Shown here piece after piece: positions 25,649 through 33,639 of a DNA stretch of 64,000 nt. Source of the DNA: JBCCGG01 sp039029395 (GTDB lineage Bacteria; Pseudomonadota; Alphaproteobacteria; Kiloniellales; JAKSDN01); assembly GCA_039029395.1 (NCBI GenBank), contig JBCCGG010000011.1, positions 1 through 64,000 of the forward strand, read 5' to 3'. The position numbers and the translations under genes were made by a program. Each line of letters opens with the position of its first letter. The first letter of the stretch is position 1. Below the pieces are notes generated by a model. That model saw only the letters and a program-made list of their open reading frames with translations. It was not told the origin of the DNA and did not search any database.

Positions 25649-26824
25649 ATGGACGAACTGCCTCTGACGCCCGACTTCGACCACTGGCCGGTGGATCACG
25701 TCGTGATTGGCCTCGACCACTCGGCCGAAGCGCTGCGCGTAGACTGGTCCGACGGCGCCACCAGCGAGCACCATGTGCTGCTCTTGCGCGAGAACAGCCC
25801 CGATCCTGGAACAACCCATCCAAAGGCGCGCGAGATGTGCATTGCGCCAACCGAGATTGCGGCCGATGTCGAGATAGTCTCTGCGGCGCTCGAGAACAAA
25901 GGCGCGGTGCTGGTCGCTTTCAGCGATGGAACCAGCAGCGCCTATCACCCCGGCTGGCTGCGCGGCACGGCTTGGCTTGGCGAGGAGGCGCCGCCTAAGC
26001 AGGTATTGTGGCGCGCTGGCGAACTGGAAGCGCCGCCGAGCTTCGACGGACCCATGGCGCTCAAGGCGCCCAGCGTGTTCCTCGCCTGGCTGGAGAGCCT
26101 GCGCGACTACGGCATCGCCCGCTTGCGCGGCCTGCCCCAGCGGGACGGCCTGTTGGAGGAGATCGTCACGCGAATTGGGCCAGTGCGCGAGAGCAACTTC
26201 GGCCGGCAGTATGTGCTGGCGATCAAGGACAACCCGGACAGCCAGGCCTATACCTCCGATAGCCTGTTGCAGCATATCGACCTGCCCACGCGCGAGACCC
26301 CGCATGGGCTGCAGTTCCTCTATACGCGCGAGAACACGACGACCGGCGGCGAGGGCATCTACGCCGATGCCTACCGGGTGGCCGAGGACATGCGCGGCGA
26401 GGAGCCGGACCACTTTCGCTCGCTCGTCACCGATAAGTGGGATTACAACAACCGTGCGCGCACCAGCGACTATCGCGGCCGTGGGCCGGTGGTCGAAACG
26501 GATGACAAGGGCCGCATAACCGGCATTCGCTACAACACCTTTCTGCGCGCTCCCTTGAAAGCGCCGCTTGAGGTCCAGGCGCGCGCTTACAGGGCCTACC
26601 GCGCCTTTTGCGCCCGGGCCCAGAGTGAGCGCTACCAAATGCGGATCCGATACGAGCCGGGCGATTTGCTGGCCTTCGACAACCGCCGCGTCCTCCATGG
26701 CCGCGCGGGCTACGACGCCAAAGGCGGCACGCGATTCATCGAGGGCATCTATGGGGACCGGGACGACCTCTACTCTCGGATCCGAACGCTTAAGCGAAAG
26801 CTGCGTCGCCAAGCCAACGACTGA
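25649..26824 (+). CDS. Gamma-butyrobetaine hydroxylase-like TauD dioxygenase
   Basis: The 391-residue Fe(II)/2-oxoglutarate oxygenase has an N-terminal DUF971/GBBH_N domain (about 20-85: VDWSDGATSEHHVLLLREN) and a TauD-type barrel. The iron ligands are H-x-D in LQHIDLPT (about 210-212) and the distal His in RRVLHGRAG (about 350), with the 2-oxoglutarate Arg nearby. Butyrobetaine hydroxylases turn gamma-butyrobetaine into carnitine. ATG 25649 has GGGAGGA just upstream and is preferred over the in-frame ATG at 25607. Confidence 0.82.
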   Translation: MDELPLTPDFDHWPVDHVVIGLDHSAEALRVDWSDGATSEHHVLLLRENSPDPGTTHPKAREMCIAPTEIAADVEIVSAALENKGAVLVAFSDGTSSAYHPGWLRGTAWLGEEAPPKQVLWRAGELEAPPSFDGPMALKAPSVFLAWLESLRDYGIARLRGLPQRDGLLEEIVTRIGPVRESNFGRQYVLAIKDNPDSQAYTSDSLLQHIDLPTRETPHGLQFLYTRENTTTGGEGIYADAYRVAEDMRGEEPDHFRSLVTDKWDYNNRARTSDYRGRGPVVETDDKGRITGIRYNTFLRAPLKAPLEVQARAYRAYRAFCARAQSERYQMRIRYEPGDLLAFDNRRVLHGRAGYDAKGGTRFIEGIYGDRDDLYSRIRTLKRKLRRQAND

Positions 26825-26849
26825 CTCCTAGCAAGAAGGATCACTGATC

Positions 26850-27617
26850 ATGACAGTCACAGCGATCAAAACGTCACAGACGGATTGCTCCGAGGCTGAA
26901 TGGCAAGCCCGCGTCGATCTGGCGGCGCTGTTCCGGATCACCGCACACTTCGGTATGTCCGATTTGGCCAATGGGGCCGTGTGCGCCCGGGTGCCCGATC
27001 GGCCGGATCACTATCTCGTCCATCCCTACGGAATGTTCTGGGAGGAGGCGCGGGCCTCGCGCATGGTGAAGATCGACGCTAGCGGCCGGCCGGTCGACAA
27101 GGACGCACCATGGCTCAACGACGGCGTTCAAAACCTCTGCCAGTGGATCTTCGGTTCGCGGCCGGAGGTGAGCTTCTTCGTGCACGGTCACGAGGAAGAA
27201 GTCATGGCGGTCGGCTCGATCGAGGACGGGCTTTTGCCGCTCAACCAGCCGGCGGTTTATCTCGGCAACATCACCGGCTACATCGAGTACGAGTTCGACG
27301 AAGACGAGGCCTTCGGAGAGCATTTCGTGGAGAAGCTCGGCGATCACCAGATTTTGATCAGCCGCAACCACGGCTACTATGCCTTGGGCGAGACTGCGGC
27401 GGCGGCATTTTTTAGAGCCTACTTCCTGCGCCAGACCTGTTCGACTCAGATCAAGACCCTTGCGATGGGACGCGAGCCGCACCTGATCGACCCCCAGAAA
27501 GTCGCCCGCTACCAGGATCAGATGGCCGCCTCGGATCACTACAACTACAACGGCGAAACCGAATGGCCCGGTCTGATCCGCCTGCTCGACGCACGAGATG
27601 GGGGTTATGCCACATAG
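26850..27617 (+). CDS. Class II aldolase/adducin family protein
   Basis: The 255-residue protein has the zinc-dependent fold of fuculose-phosphate aldolases. Likely zinc histidines are in FFVHGHEEEV (about 110-113) and SRNHGYYALG. A near-N-terminal helix GMSDLANGAVCARVPDRP fits the substrate-binding start of family members. It begins 25 bases after the GBBH-like gene with an aaggat RBS, so the pair looks like an operon. Adducin-like members without aldolase activity exist, and the true reaction is unknown. Confidence 0.82.
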   Translation: MTVTAIKTSQTDCSEAEWQARVDLAALFRITAHFGMSDLANGAVCARVPDRPDHYLVHPYGMFWEEARASRMVKIDASGRPVDKDAPWLNDGVQNLCQWIFGSRPEVSFFVHGHEEEVMAVGSIEDGLLPLNQPAVYLGNITGYIEYEFDEDEAFGEHFVEKLGDHQILISRNHGYYALGETAAAAFFRAYFLRQTCSTQIKTLAMGREPHLIDPQKVARYQDQMAASDHYNYNGETEWPGLIRLLDARDGGYAT

Positions 27618-27647
27618 AGGCAGGTCCAAGCGGACTTGTCTGCGGTC

Positions 27648-28088
27648 CTAGTTCGCCCCACCGGCGGACCGTATCTGTTCGGCAATATCGTCCGCCGCGC
27701 CACGCCTCAAAGCATAGTCCAGGGCCCTGCGGCCCCACTGGTCGCGGATCTCGGTGTCGGCGCCCTTAGCCAGCAGCAGCCGGACGACCTCAGGGTGGTC
27801 TTTGAAGGCGGCCAGGATCAGCGGGCTGACTTGCTCGTCGTCGACCCAGTTCACGCTGGCGCCCGCCGCGATCAGGCGTTGGGCGATCCCCAGCCGGCCG
27901 TCGCGCGCGGCAAAGATCAGGGCGGTGTTGCGCACCTGGTCGTGGCAGTCCGGATCGGCACCGGCCGCCAACAGGCGCTCGACTTGGCTCAGATCGCCCA
28001 CCTTGGTCGCCGCGATCAGCGCATCGCCGGCTTGGACCGGTCCGGCGCTGAGAATTAGCAGCAAGGATCCGAGAAGTAGGCGCCTCAC
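27648..28088 (-). CDS. Exported ankyrin-repeat protein
   Basis: The protein is 146 residues from a GTG start at 28088, which overlaps the cobT stop (GTGA). The frame is open upstream, but only from this start does a signal peptide appear (LLLGSLLLILSAGPVQA). The mature part has about four ankyrin repeats (VERLLAAGADPDCHDQ, NTALIFAARDGR, LIAAGASVNWVDDEQ, VVRLLLAKGADTEIRD). Ankyrin units bind proteins, and the partner here is unknown. It is probably co-transcribed with cobT. Confidence 0.85.
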   Translation of the reverse strand: MRRLLLGSLLLILSAGPVQAGDALIAATKVGDLSQVERLLAAGADPDCHDQVRNTALIFAARDGRLGIAQRLIAAGASVNWVDDEQVSPLILAAFKDHPEVVRLLLAKGADTEIRDQWGRRALDYALRRGAADDIAEQIRSAGGAN

Positions 28089-29962
28089 CGCCGGCCGCCG
28101 GCGGCGCGCCGGCCCATGGGCATGGCCTCTCCCGGAGTCTCGTCGAACAGCTCGGCCAATTTCTCGAGCATGGTGCCGCCGAGCTGCTCGGCGTCGACGA
28201 TGGTGACCGCCCGGCTGTAGTAGCGGGTCACGTCGTGGCCGATGCCAATGGCCACAAGCTCGACCGGGGAATAGCCTTCGATCCAAGCGATGACCTCGCG
28301 CAGATGGCGCTCAAGGTAGTTTCCCGGATTGACCGAAAGGGTCGAGTCGTCAACTGGCGCGCCGTCGGAGATGACCATCAGGATACGCCGCTGCTCGGGC
28401 CGGGCGATCAGCCGCTGATGGGCCCAGAGCAGGGCCTCGCCGTCGATATTCTCCTTCAGGATGCCCTCGCGCAGCATCAGGCCGAGCGCCTTGCGGGCGC
28501 GCCGCCAGGGCGCGTCGGCCGGCTTGTAGACGATGTGGCGCAAGTCGTTCAGGCGGCCCGGCGACTGGGGCTTGCCGGCGGCGATCCAGCGCTCGCGGGA
28601 TTGACCGCCCTTCCACATGCGGGTCGTGAAACCGAGGATCTCCACCTTGACGCCGCAGCGCTCCAATGTGCGCGCCAGGATGTCCGCGCTCATCGCCGCC
28701 ACCGTGATCGGCCGGCCACGCATGGAGCCCGAGTTGTCGATCAGCAGAGAGACCACGGTATCCCGGAACTCGGTCTTCTGTTCCTGTTTGAACGAGAGCG
28801 AGTGCATGGGGTTGGCGACCACCCGGGCGAGCCGCGCCGTGTCCAGAAGGCCTTCCTCCAGATTGAACTCCCAAGCGCGAGTTTGCTTGGCCATGAGCCG
28901 GCGCTGAAGCCGGTTGGCCAAGCGCGCGATGACGCCGTGCAGATGGGCGAGCTGCTGGTCCAGGAGCTGACGCAGGCGGCTGAGCTCGTCCGGATCGCAC
29001 AGCTGGTCGGCCTCGACCACCTCGTCGAACTCGGTCAGGAAGACCCGGTAGGCGTCTTCCCGGGTCGAGTTGCGCCGGTCGTCGAACTCCGGCGGACGGC
29101 CCGGCCGGCCCGGCTCCTCCGAGGAGCTGCCGGACATCATATCGCCGTCGGCCTCGGCCGAATCGTCGTCGCCGGCCTCGGCCTCGCCGGATTCGGTCAT
29201 GTCGCCTTCGATTTGGCCGCTGCTCTCGGACTCGTCGCTCTCGCCGCCCTCACCGCTCGCCTCGGACGGCTGGTCCTCGGAGTCCTCGCCTTGGCTCTCC
29301 TGCTCGTCGTCGTTCAGAGGTTCCTGCTCGGCGGTCGGGTCCAGGTTGAGGTGCTCGAGCAGCCGGCGCAGGTCCTCAGCGAATGCTTCCTGGTCGCCGG
29401 CATGCTGATTGAGCAGGTCAAGATCCTGAAACACCTTGGGATCGAGCGCCGAGCGCCAAAGGTCGACCATCGGCTTGGCGGCCGGTGGCGGCGGCTGGCC
29501 GGTCATGGCCTCGCGCGCCAGCGCTCTCAGCGCCTCGCTGAGCGGCGCCTCCTCCACGCTGGTCACCCGGTTGTAGCCGCGGCCCCGGCAACGTTCGTCC
29601 AGGGCGGCATCCAGGTTGACCCCGACGCCAGCCATAAGGCGCACGCCCAAGGCCTCGCAACGGGCTTGCTCCAAGGCATCGTAGACTTCTCGGGCAGCCG
29701 GATTGGTCGGCCGCCGCTTGGCATGAAGCGCGCCATCGTGGTGGCGCACCTTGAGCGCCAGGAGATCCGCCTCGCCGCGCACCACCGAGACCTCGGAGAG
29801 CGGCAGGTCGCGCGACGGCAGGGGCAAGCGCGCCTCGTTGCCGACCAGGCCGGCCGGAGTCGGTGTGAAGGTGACGCCCAGGTCGTCGCGCTCGGCGATC
29901 GCCCGGATGGCGGCACCGGTGGCGCGCTTGAAGCGCTCGATCGGGGTCTCCGACTGGCTCAT
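28085..29962 (-). CDS. cobT: Cobaltochelatase subunit CobT
   Basis: The 625-residue CobT works with CobS and CobN to insert cobalt into hydrogenobyrinate a,c-diamide in aerobic B12 synthesis. An N-terminal domain is followed by a highly acidic linker (about 230-300) and a C-terminal von Willebrand A domain with the MIDAS sequence DNSGSMRG (about 415). The product is within the usual length range. CobN, the large chelatase subunit, is not in the window. It lies just downstream of CobS, 21 bases apart. Confidence 0.95.
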   Translation of the reverse strand: MSQSETPIERFKRATGAAIRAIAERDDLGVTFTPTPAGLVGNEARLPLPSRDLPLSEVSVVRGEADLLALKVRHHDGALHAKRRPTNPAAREVYDALEQARCEALGVRLMAGVGVNLDAALDERCRGRGYNRVTSVEEAPLSEALRALAREAMTGQPPPPAAKPMVDLWRSALDPKVFQDLDLLNQHAGDQEAFAEDLRRLLEHLNLDPTAEQEPLNDDEQESQGEDSEDQPSEASGEGGESDESESSGQIEGDMTESGEAEAGDDDSAEADGDMMSGSSSEEPGRPGRPPEFDDRRNSTREDAYRVFLTEFDEVVEADQLCDPDELSRLRQLLDQQLAHLHGVIARLANRLQRRLMAKQTRAWEFNLEEGLLDTARLARVVANPMHSLSFKQEQKTEFRDTVVSLLIDNSGSMRGRPITVAAMSADILARTLERCGVKVEILGFTTRMWKGGQSRERWIAAGKPQSPGRLNDLRHIVYKPADAPWRRARKALGLMLREGILKENIDGEALLWAHQRLIARPEQRRILMVISDGAPVDDSTLSVNPGNYLERHLREVIAWIEGYSPVELVAIGIGHDVTRYYSRAVTIVDAEQLGGTMLEKLAELFDETPGEAMPMGRRAAGGRR

Positions 29963-29983
29963 GGGAAAGGCTCGGTCAGACGA

Positions 29984-30985
29984 TCACACCAGGGTCGCCT
30001 TGATGCCGCTTTCCGGCAGCTCGGTGCCGAAGCAGCGCTGGTAGTACTCGGCCACCGTGGCGCGCTCCATCTCGTCGCACTTGTTGACGAAAGTAACCCG
30101 GAAGGCGAAGGCGACGTCGTTGAAGATCCGGGCGTTCTCGGCCCAGGTGATGACCGTGCGCGGGCTCATCACGGTCGAGATGTCGCCATTGATGAAGCCG
30201 CTGCGGGTCAGGTCGGCGAGCGCGACCATGGCCGAGATCTGCTTGCGGCCCTCGTCGGTGTCGTACTCCGGCGTCTTGGCCAGCACGATCTCGCATTCGT
30301 CGTCGTGGGGCAGATAATTCAGGGTCGCGACGATGTTCCAGCGGTCCATCTGGCCCTGATTGATCTGCTGGGTCCCGTGATAGAGCCCCGTGGTGTCACC
30401 CAAGCCCACCGTGTTGGCGGTCGCGAAGAGGCGGAAGGCTGGATGAGGGTGCAGGACCCGGTTCTGGTCGAGCAGGGTCAGCTTGCCCTCGACCTCGAGC
30501 ACGCGCTGGATCACGAACATCACGTCCGGCCGGCCGGCGTCGTACTCGTCGAAGCAAAGCGCGGTCGGATGCTGCAAGGCCCAGGGCAGCAGCCCTTCGC
30601 GAAACTCGGTAACCTGACGGCCGTCGCGAATCACGATCGCGTCCTTACCGATCAGGTCGATCCGGCTGATATGGCTATCCAGGTTGATTCGGATGCAGGG
30701 CCAGTTGAGCCGGGCCGCGACCTGCTCGATGTGGGTCGATTTACCGGTGCCGTGGTAGCCTTGAATGATGACGCGGCGGTTATAGGCGAAGCCGGCCAGG
30801 ATCGCGAGCGTGGTGTCCCGGTCGAAGCGGTATGCCTCGTCGATGTCGGGCACGTGATCGTTGGACTGGCTGAACGCCGGCACCTGCATGTCGCAGTCGA
30901 TCCCGAAGGTCTGGCGGACCGAGACCGTGATATCCGGCACCGCCGTGCGCGGGTCGTCGAAGGCGGCTGACTCTGTGGTAGACAT
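29984..30985 (-). CDS. cobS: Cobaltochelatase subunit CobS (AAA+ ATPase)
   Basis: The 333-residue MoxR-like AAA+ ATPase drives cobalt chelation in the cytoplasm. Walker A is GYHGTGKSTH (about 78-87) and Walker B is ALCFDEYDAG (about 143-152), with a sensor-like arginine region near the C-terminus. The first 60 residues (VRQTFGIDCDMQVPAFSQ) are characteristic of CobS. It forms the cobS-cobT pair with a J-domain gene upstream, an arrangement seen widely in Alphaproteobacteria. Confidence 0.96.
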   Translation of the reverse strand: MSTTESAAFDDPRTAVPDITVSVRQTFGIDCDMQVPAFSQSNDHVPDIDEAYRFDRDTTLAILAGFAYNRRVIIQGYHGTGKSTHIEQVAARLNWPCIRINLDSHISRIDLIGKDAIVIRDGRQVTEFREGLLPWALQHPTALCFDEYDAGRPDVMFVIQRVLEVEGKLTLLDQNRVLHPHPAFRLFATANTVGLGDTTGLYHGTQQINQGQMDRWNIVATLNYLPHDDECEIVLAKTPEYDTDEGRKQISAMVALADLTRSGFINGDISTVMSPRTVITWAENARIFNDVAFAFRVTFVNKCDEMERATVAEYYQRCFGTELPESGIKATLV

Positions 30986-31049
30986 CTGTCTGTACCCTTT
31001 GTAGCGAAGGCGGCAAACAATCCGGTGGGAAGAGATTGCCGGTGGTGAG

Positions 31050-31616
31050 TTACTGCACGAAGCTTTGCTTCAAGGTCGCGTAAGCCTGGTTTACCAGCTT
31101 CAGCCGCTCCTCGGCCTCGGCGTCGCCGCCGTTGGCATCCGGGTGCAACTGCTTGGCCAGTTGCTTATAACGGGTTTTTATCTCAGGAAAAGTCACAGGA
31201 CGCGACAAATTCAACATTGCCAGCGCCCGTTCATCCTCATCACGGGGCTTGGGTGCGCCGTTGGCCTTGCCCGAGCCGTCTGAGCCGATGCCGAAATCAC
31301 GCTCGAGCTGCTCGCGCGCCTCGGCCTCCAGGCGGTGCGCCTGACTGCCGAAGGGCCAAGACGGGCGCTGCCAGACCGTGTCCTCGCGCCGCTGGCTTTC
31401 GATCTGATCCTCGTCCATGCCGACGAAGTAGTTCCAAGCCAGATTGTAGAGGCGCACGTGCTCCAGGCAGAACCAGTAGTACTCGTTCAGGCGGTCGCGC
31501 GAGCGCGGCGCCCGGTAGAGACCGGCCTCCGTGCAGCCCTCGTGCTGACAGCTCCGAAGACTTTCCTCGGGCTTTTCGAAGGGCGCGTCAATCGCATCAG
31601 GAGTCGCTCGTGCCAT
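31050..31616 (-). CDS. J-domain (DnaJ-like) protein
   Basis: The protein is 188 residues from ATG 31616. Residues 1-120 carry a helical region with cysteines (SCQHEGCTEAG, WFCLEHVRL) that could bind zinc. The C-terminal 60 residues are a J-domain with the HPD tripeptide in LAKQLHPDANGG (about 155-160). It should stimulate an Hsp70 partner, possibly helping CobS/CobT assembly. An in-frame ATG further upstream, at 31688, lacks support. It sits 64 bases before cobS. Confidence 0.85.
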   Translation of the reverse strand: MARATPDAIDAPFEKPEESLRSCQHEGCTEAGLYRAPRSRDRLNEYYWFCLEHVRLYNLAWNYFVGMDEDQIESQRREDTVWQRPSWPFGSQAHRLEAEAREQLERDFGIGSDGSGKANGAPKPRDEDERALAMLNLSRPVTFPEIKTRYKQLAKQLHPDANGGDAEAEERLKLVNQAYATLKQSFVQ

Positions 31617-31932
31617 GGATAAAGTATGGGTCGGACATCGCCGTCTGACAAGCCGGCCCGCACAAAGCTTGACCAAATCGGCGCCCATGCCAGCAACGGA
31701 TCGTAAGCCATCCTAGGGTATTGCATTTGATCAAGAAATACTATTTATAAGTGTATAATTCTCCATTTTGCCCGTTAGAGCCGCAGCAATCGGGTATTCA
31801 ATCACTTGGAATTGAGAATTGCCCAGAGTGAGCATGTCTCTCAAAGGGCATTGCCCATCATCGCCGGTCGATTTGGCTCAAATGAAGGCCTATGGCAACA
31901 AGCTGCCAAAGCGCTGGGATATCACTGAACGG
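31617..31932. other. 316-base non-coding gap with an AT-rich core
   Basis: The stretch between the J-domain gene and DUF2889 has no convincing gene. An AT-rich island (about 31720-31765) contains the palindrome TTGATCAA (31727-31734) and TATAAT (31754-31759). It probably holds the promoter of the minus-strand J-domain/cobST unit or a plus-strand promoter of unknown use. A 64-codon open frame from a TTG at 31819 runs into the DUF2889 antisense strand and is not supported. Confidence 0.4.
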
Positions 31933-32481
31933 CTATTGGCCGGTGTAATGGTCAGGCCAGGCGTTCTTGACCACCTCACCGTCGGCCCGATAGGCGTGGC
32001 AGCTGTCAATTAGGCCGGGCTTGCCCGCCGGAGGACTCTTGGCGGCCTTGCGGGCGAGCACCGGGTAGAGCGTCTGGAAGGTCACGGTGGCCATGGCGAT
32101 CAGCATCTCGACCAGGTGCGTGCAACCCTCCACGCCGCCCAGGCGGCTGCGCACCGCCTGGCGCCAGCCGCGCCCGACCTTGACTCCGATCATGCGCTTA
32201 AAGTTGGGCGCGATCGCCGGACAAACGGCATAGGGGCCGGCCTCGGTGGCGACCTCGATGTCCCGGACCACCAGGTCCTCGTCGACGGTGAGGCGCAGCC
32301 ACATGTCGTGCAGAGGCTCGCCAGCCTCGATGCGGCCCCGGTAGGCATTGTCGAAGCCGTAGGACTTGGCGTCGGTCATGCGGCCCTCGATGTCCCACAA
32401 TCCGTCCTCCCGGCGATAGCCGCCGAAGTCGTAGGCGCGGGTATGAAGCCGCTCGCGCGCTGCGGGGGCAGGAAGCGGCAT
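31933..32481 (-). CDS. DUF2889 domain protein
   Basis: The 182-residue cytoplasmic protein of unknown function opens with RERLHTRAYDFGGYRREDGLWDIEG and continues with EDLVVRDIEVATEAGPYAVCPAI and GGVEGCTHLVEML, typical of DUF2889. Conserved acid/His/Cys positions suggest a metal or catalytic role, which is not established. It is a stand-alone minus-strand gene between the cob unit and the nap operon. Confidence 0.85.
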   Translation of the reverse strand: MPLPAPAARERLHTRAYDFGGYRREDGLWDIEGRMTDAKSYGFDNAYRGRIEAGEPLHDMWLRLTVDEDLVVRDIEVATEAGPYAVCPAIAPNFKRMIGVKVGRGWRQAVRSRLGGVEGCTHLVEMLIAMATVTFQTLYPVLARKAAKSPPAGKPGLIDSCHAYRADGEVVKNAWPDHYTGQ

Positions 32482-32570
32482 GGCGGTCAGCCTCTGACTT
32501 GACAGGAACCCGGAAAAGCAGCGCGCACTATAGTCGGGCGAGGGAGGCCGTCAACCGAGGGCGCAGCCGG

Positions 32571-33158
32571 TCAGGACCCCTCCGCCTGGGCCATATCCGG
32601 CAGCTTATGGGCGATGCCCTTGTGGCAGTCGATGCAGGTCTTCTCGCCGCTCAACAAAAACCGCTCGTGCTGCTCGGCGGCGCGGGTGCTCTGGCGGGTG
32701 AAGTCCATGTAGTCCAGGTCGTGGCAGTTGCGGCACTCCAGCGAGTTGTTGGCCTTGAGGCGCGCCCACTCGTGCTGGGCCAGCTCAAGGCGCTTGTCGA
32801 GGAACTTCTCCCGGGTCGAGATGGTGCCGAAGACCTTGCCCCAGACCTCCTTGGAGGCCTGCATCTTGCGGGCGATCTTGTTGGTCCACTCGTGGGGCAC
32901 GTGGCAGTCCGGGCAGGTGGCGCGCACGCCCGAGCGGTTGTTGTAGTGGATCGTGCCCTTGAGCTCGGCGAAGACGTTGTCGCGCATCTCGTGGCAGCCG
33001 ACGCAGAAGGTCTCGGTGTTGGATATCTCGAGCGCGGTGTTGAAGGCGCCCCAGAAGATGATGCCGGCGACGAAGCCGCCGATCGTCAGGAAGCCCAGGC
33101 TGTAGTGCACGCTCGGGCGGCGCAGGGTGTCCCACAGTGTCTTGACCCAGCCGAACAT
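32571..33158 (-). CDS. napC: NapC, membrane-anchored tetraheme cytochrome c
   Basis: The 195-residue NapC/NirT quinol dehydrogenase has one N-terminal membrane helix (about 15-37) and four CxxCH hemes: CVGCH, CPDCH, CRNCH and CIDCH. It takes electrons from ubiquinol/menaquinol and passes them to NapB on the periplasmic side. ATG 33158 gives the family N-terminus; upstream in-frame starts lie in napB. It is the last gene of the nap operon and is followed 12 bases upstream by napB. Confidence 0.95.
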   Translation of the reverse strand: MFGWVKTLWDTLRRPSVHYSLGFLTIGGFVAGIIFWGAFNTALEISNTETFCVGCHEMRDNVFAELKGTIHYNNRSGVRATCPDCHVPHEWTNKIARKMQASKEVWGKVFGTISTREKFLDKRLELAQHEWARLKANNSLECRNCHDLDYMDFTRQSTRAAEQHERFLLSGEKTCIDCHKGIAHKLPDMAQAEGS

Positions 33159-33169
33159 GAGCCCGCGCC

Positions 33170-33628
33170 CTATTGCTGGCCCGCGCCGGCGTCCCGGCGC
33201 AGCAGGGTGTCGATGTCGACAAAGTCGTTCTCCACCAGGGGCGGGCTGTCGACCTGCACCACGTGACACTGGGTGCAGAAGTAACGCCGGGGCGAGATCG
33301 AGGCCAAGGGCTGGCCGTCCCGGTCCATGAAGTGGGTGATCGAGACCATCGGCGCCTGGGATTGCTCAATCGCTGTGCGGGCGTGGCAGGCCATGCAGCG
33401 GTTGGAGTTCAGGTCCACCTGATAGCCGTCGATCTTGTGGGGGATGATCGGCGGTTGCTCCGGATAGTTGCGCACCTGGCGCAGGTCCTTGTTGACCACC
33501 TTGGGCATGGCTGGCGTGTCCAAGGTCTCGGCGATCGGGCCGCCGCGCAGGGTCGCCGTCTCGTCGGCCTGGGCCGGCACGCCGAGCAGAACCAGGGCGG
33601 CGGCCGTCAGAATGATCGTCGCTTTCAT
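33170..33628 (-). CDS. napB: NapB, diheme cytochrome c of nitrate reductase
   Basis: The 152-residue periplasmic electron-transfer subunit has a signal peptide (ILTAAALVLLGVPAQA) and two CxxCH heme motifs, CMACH and CTQCH, the spacing of NapB. The ATG at 33628 is 11 bases downstream of napA's stop and sits behind an RBS-like gggaggga, which excludes the longer in-frame extension into napA. It accepts electrons from NapC and delivers them to NapA. Confidence 0.95.
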   Translation of the reverse strand: MKATIILTAAALVLLGVPAQADETATLRGGPIAETLDTPAMPKVVNKDLRQVRNYPEQPPIIPHKIDGYQVDLNSNRCMACHARTAIEQSQAPMVSITHFMDRDGQPLASISPRRYFCTQCHVVQVDSPPLVENDFVDIDTLLRRDAGAGQQ

Positions 33629-33639
33629 CGCTCCCTCCC

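Noticed and set aside
28235..30970. A 911-codon open frame antisense to cobT and cobS
   Set aside because: It spans two real genes and their gap; no motif; composition effect of GC-rich codons.
31727..31734. FNR box at TTGATCAA
   Set aside because: The half sites abut without the four-base spacer required by FNR-type proteins.
31819..32013. A 64-codon plus-strand frame from a TTG in the AT-rich gap
   Set aside because: It has no convincing RBS and runs antisense into DUF2889; not supported as a gene.
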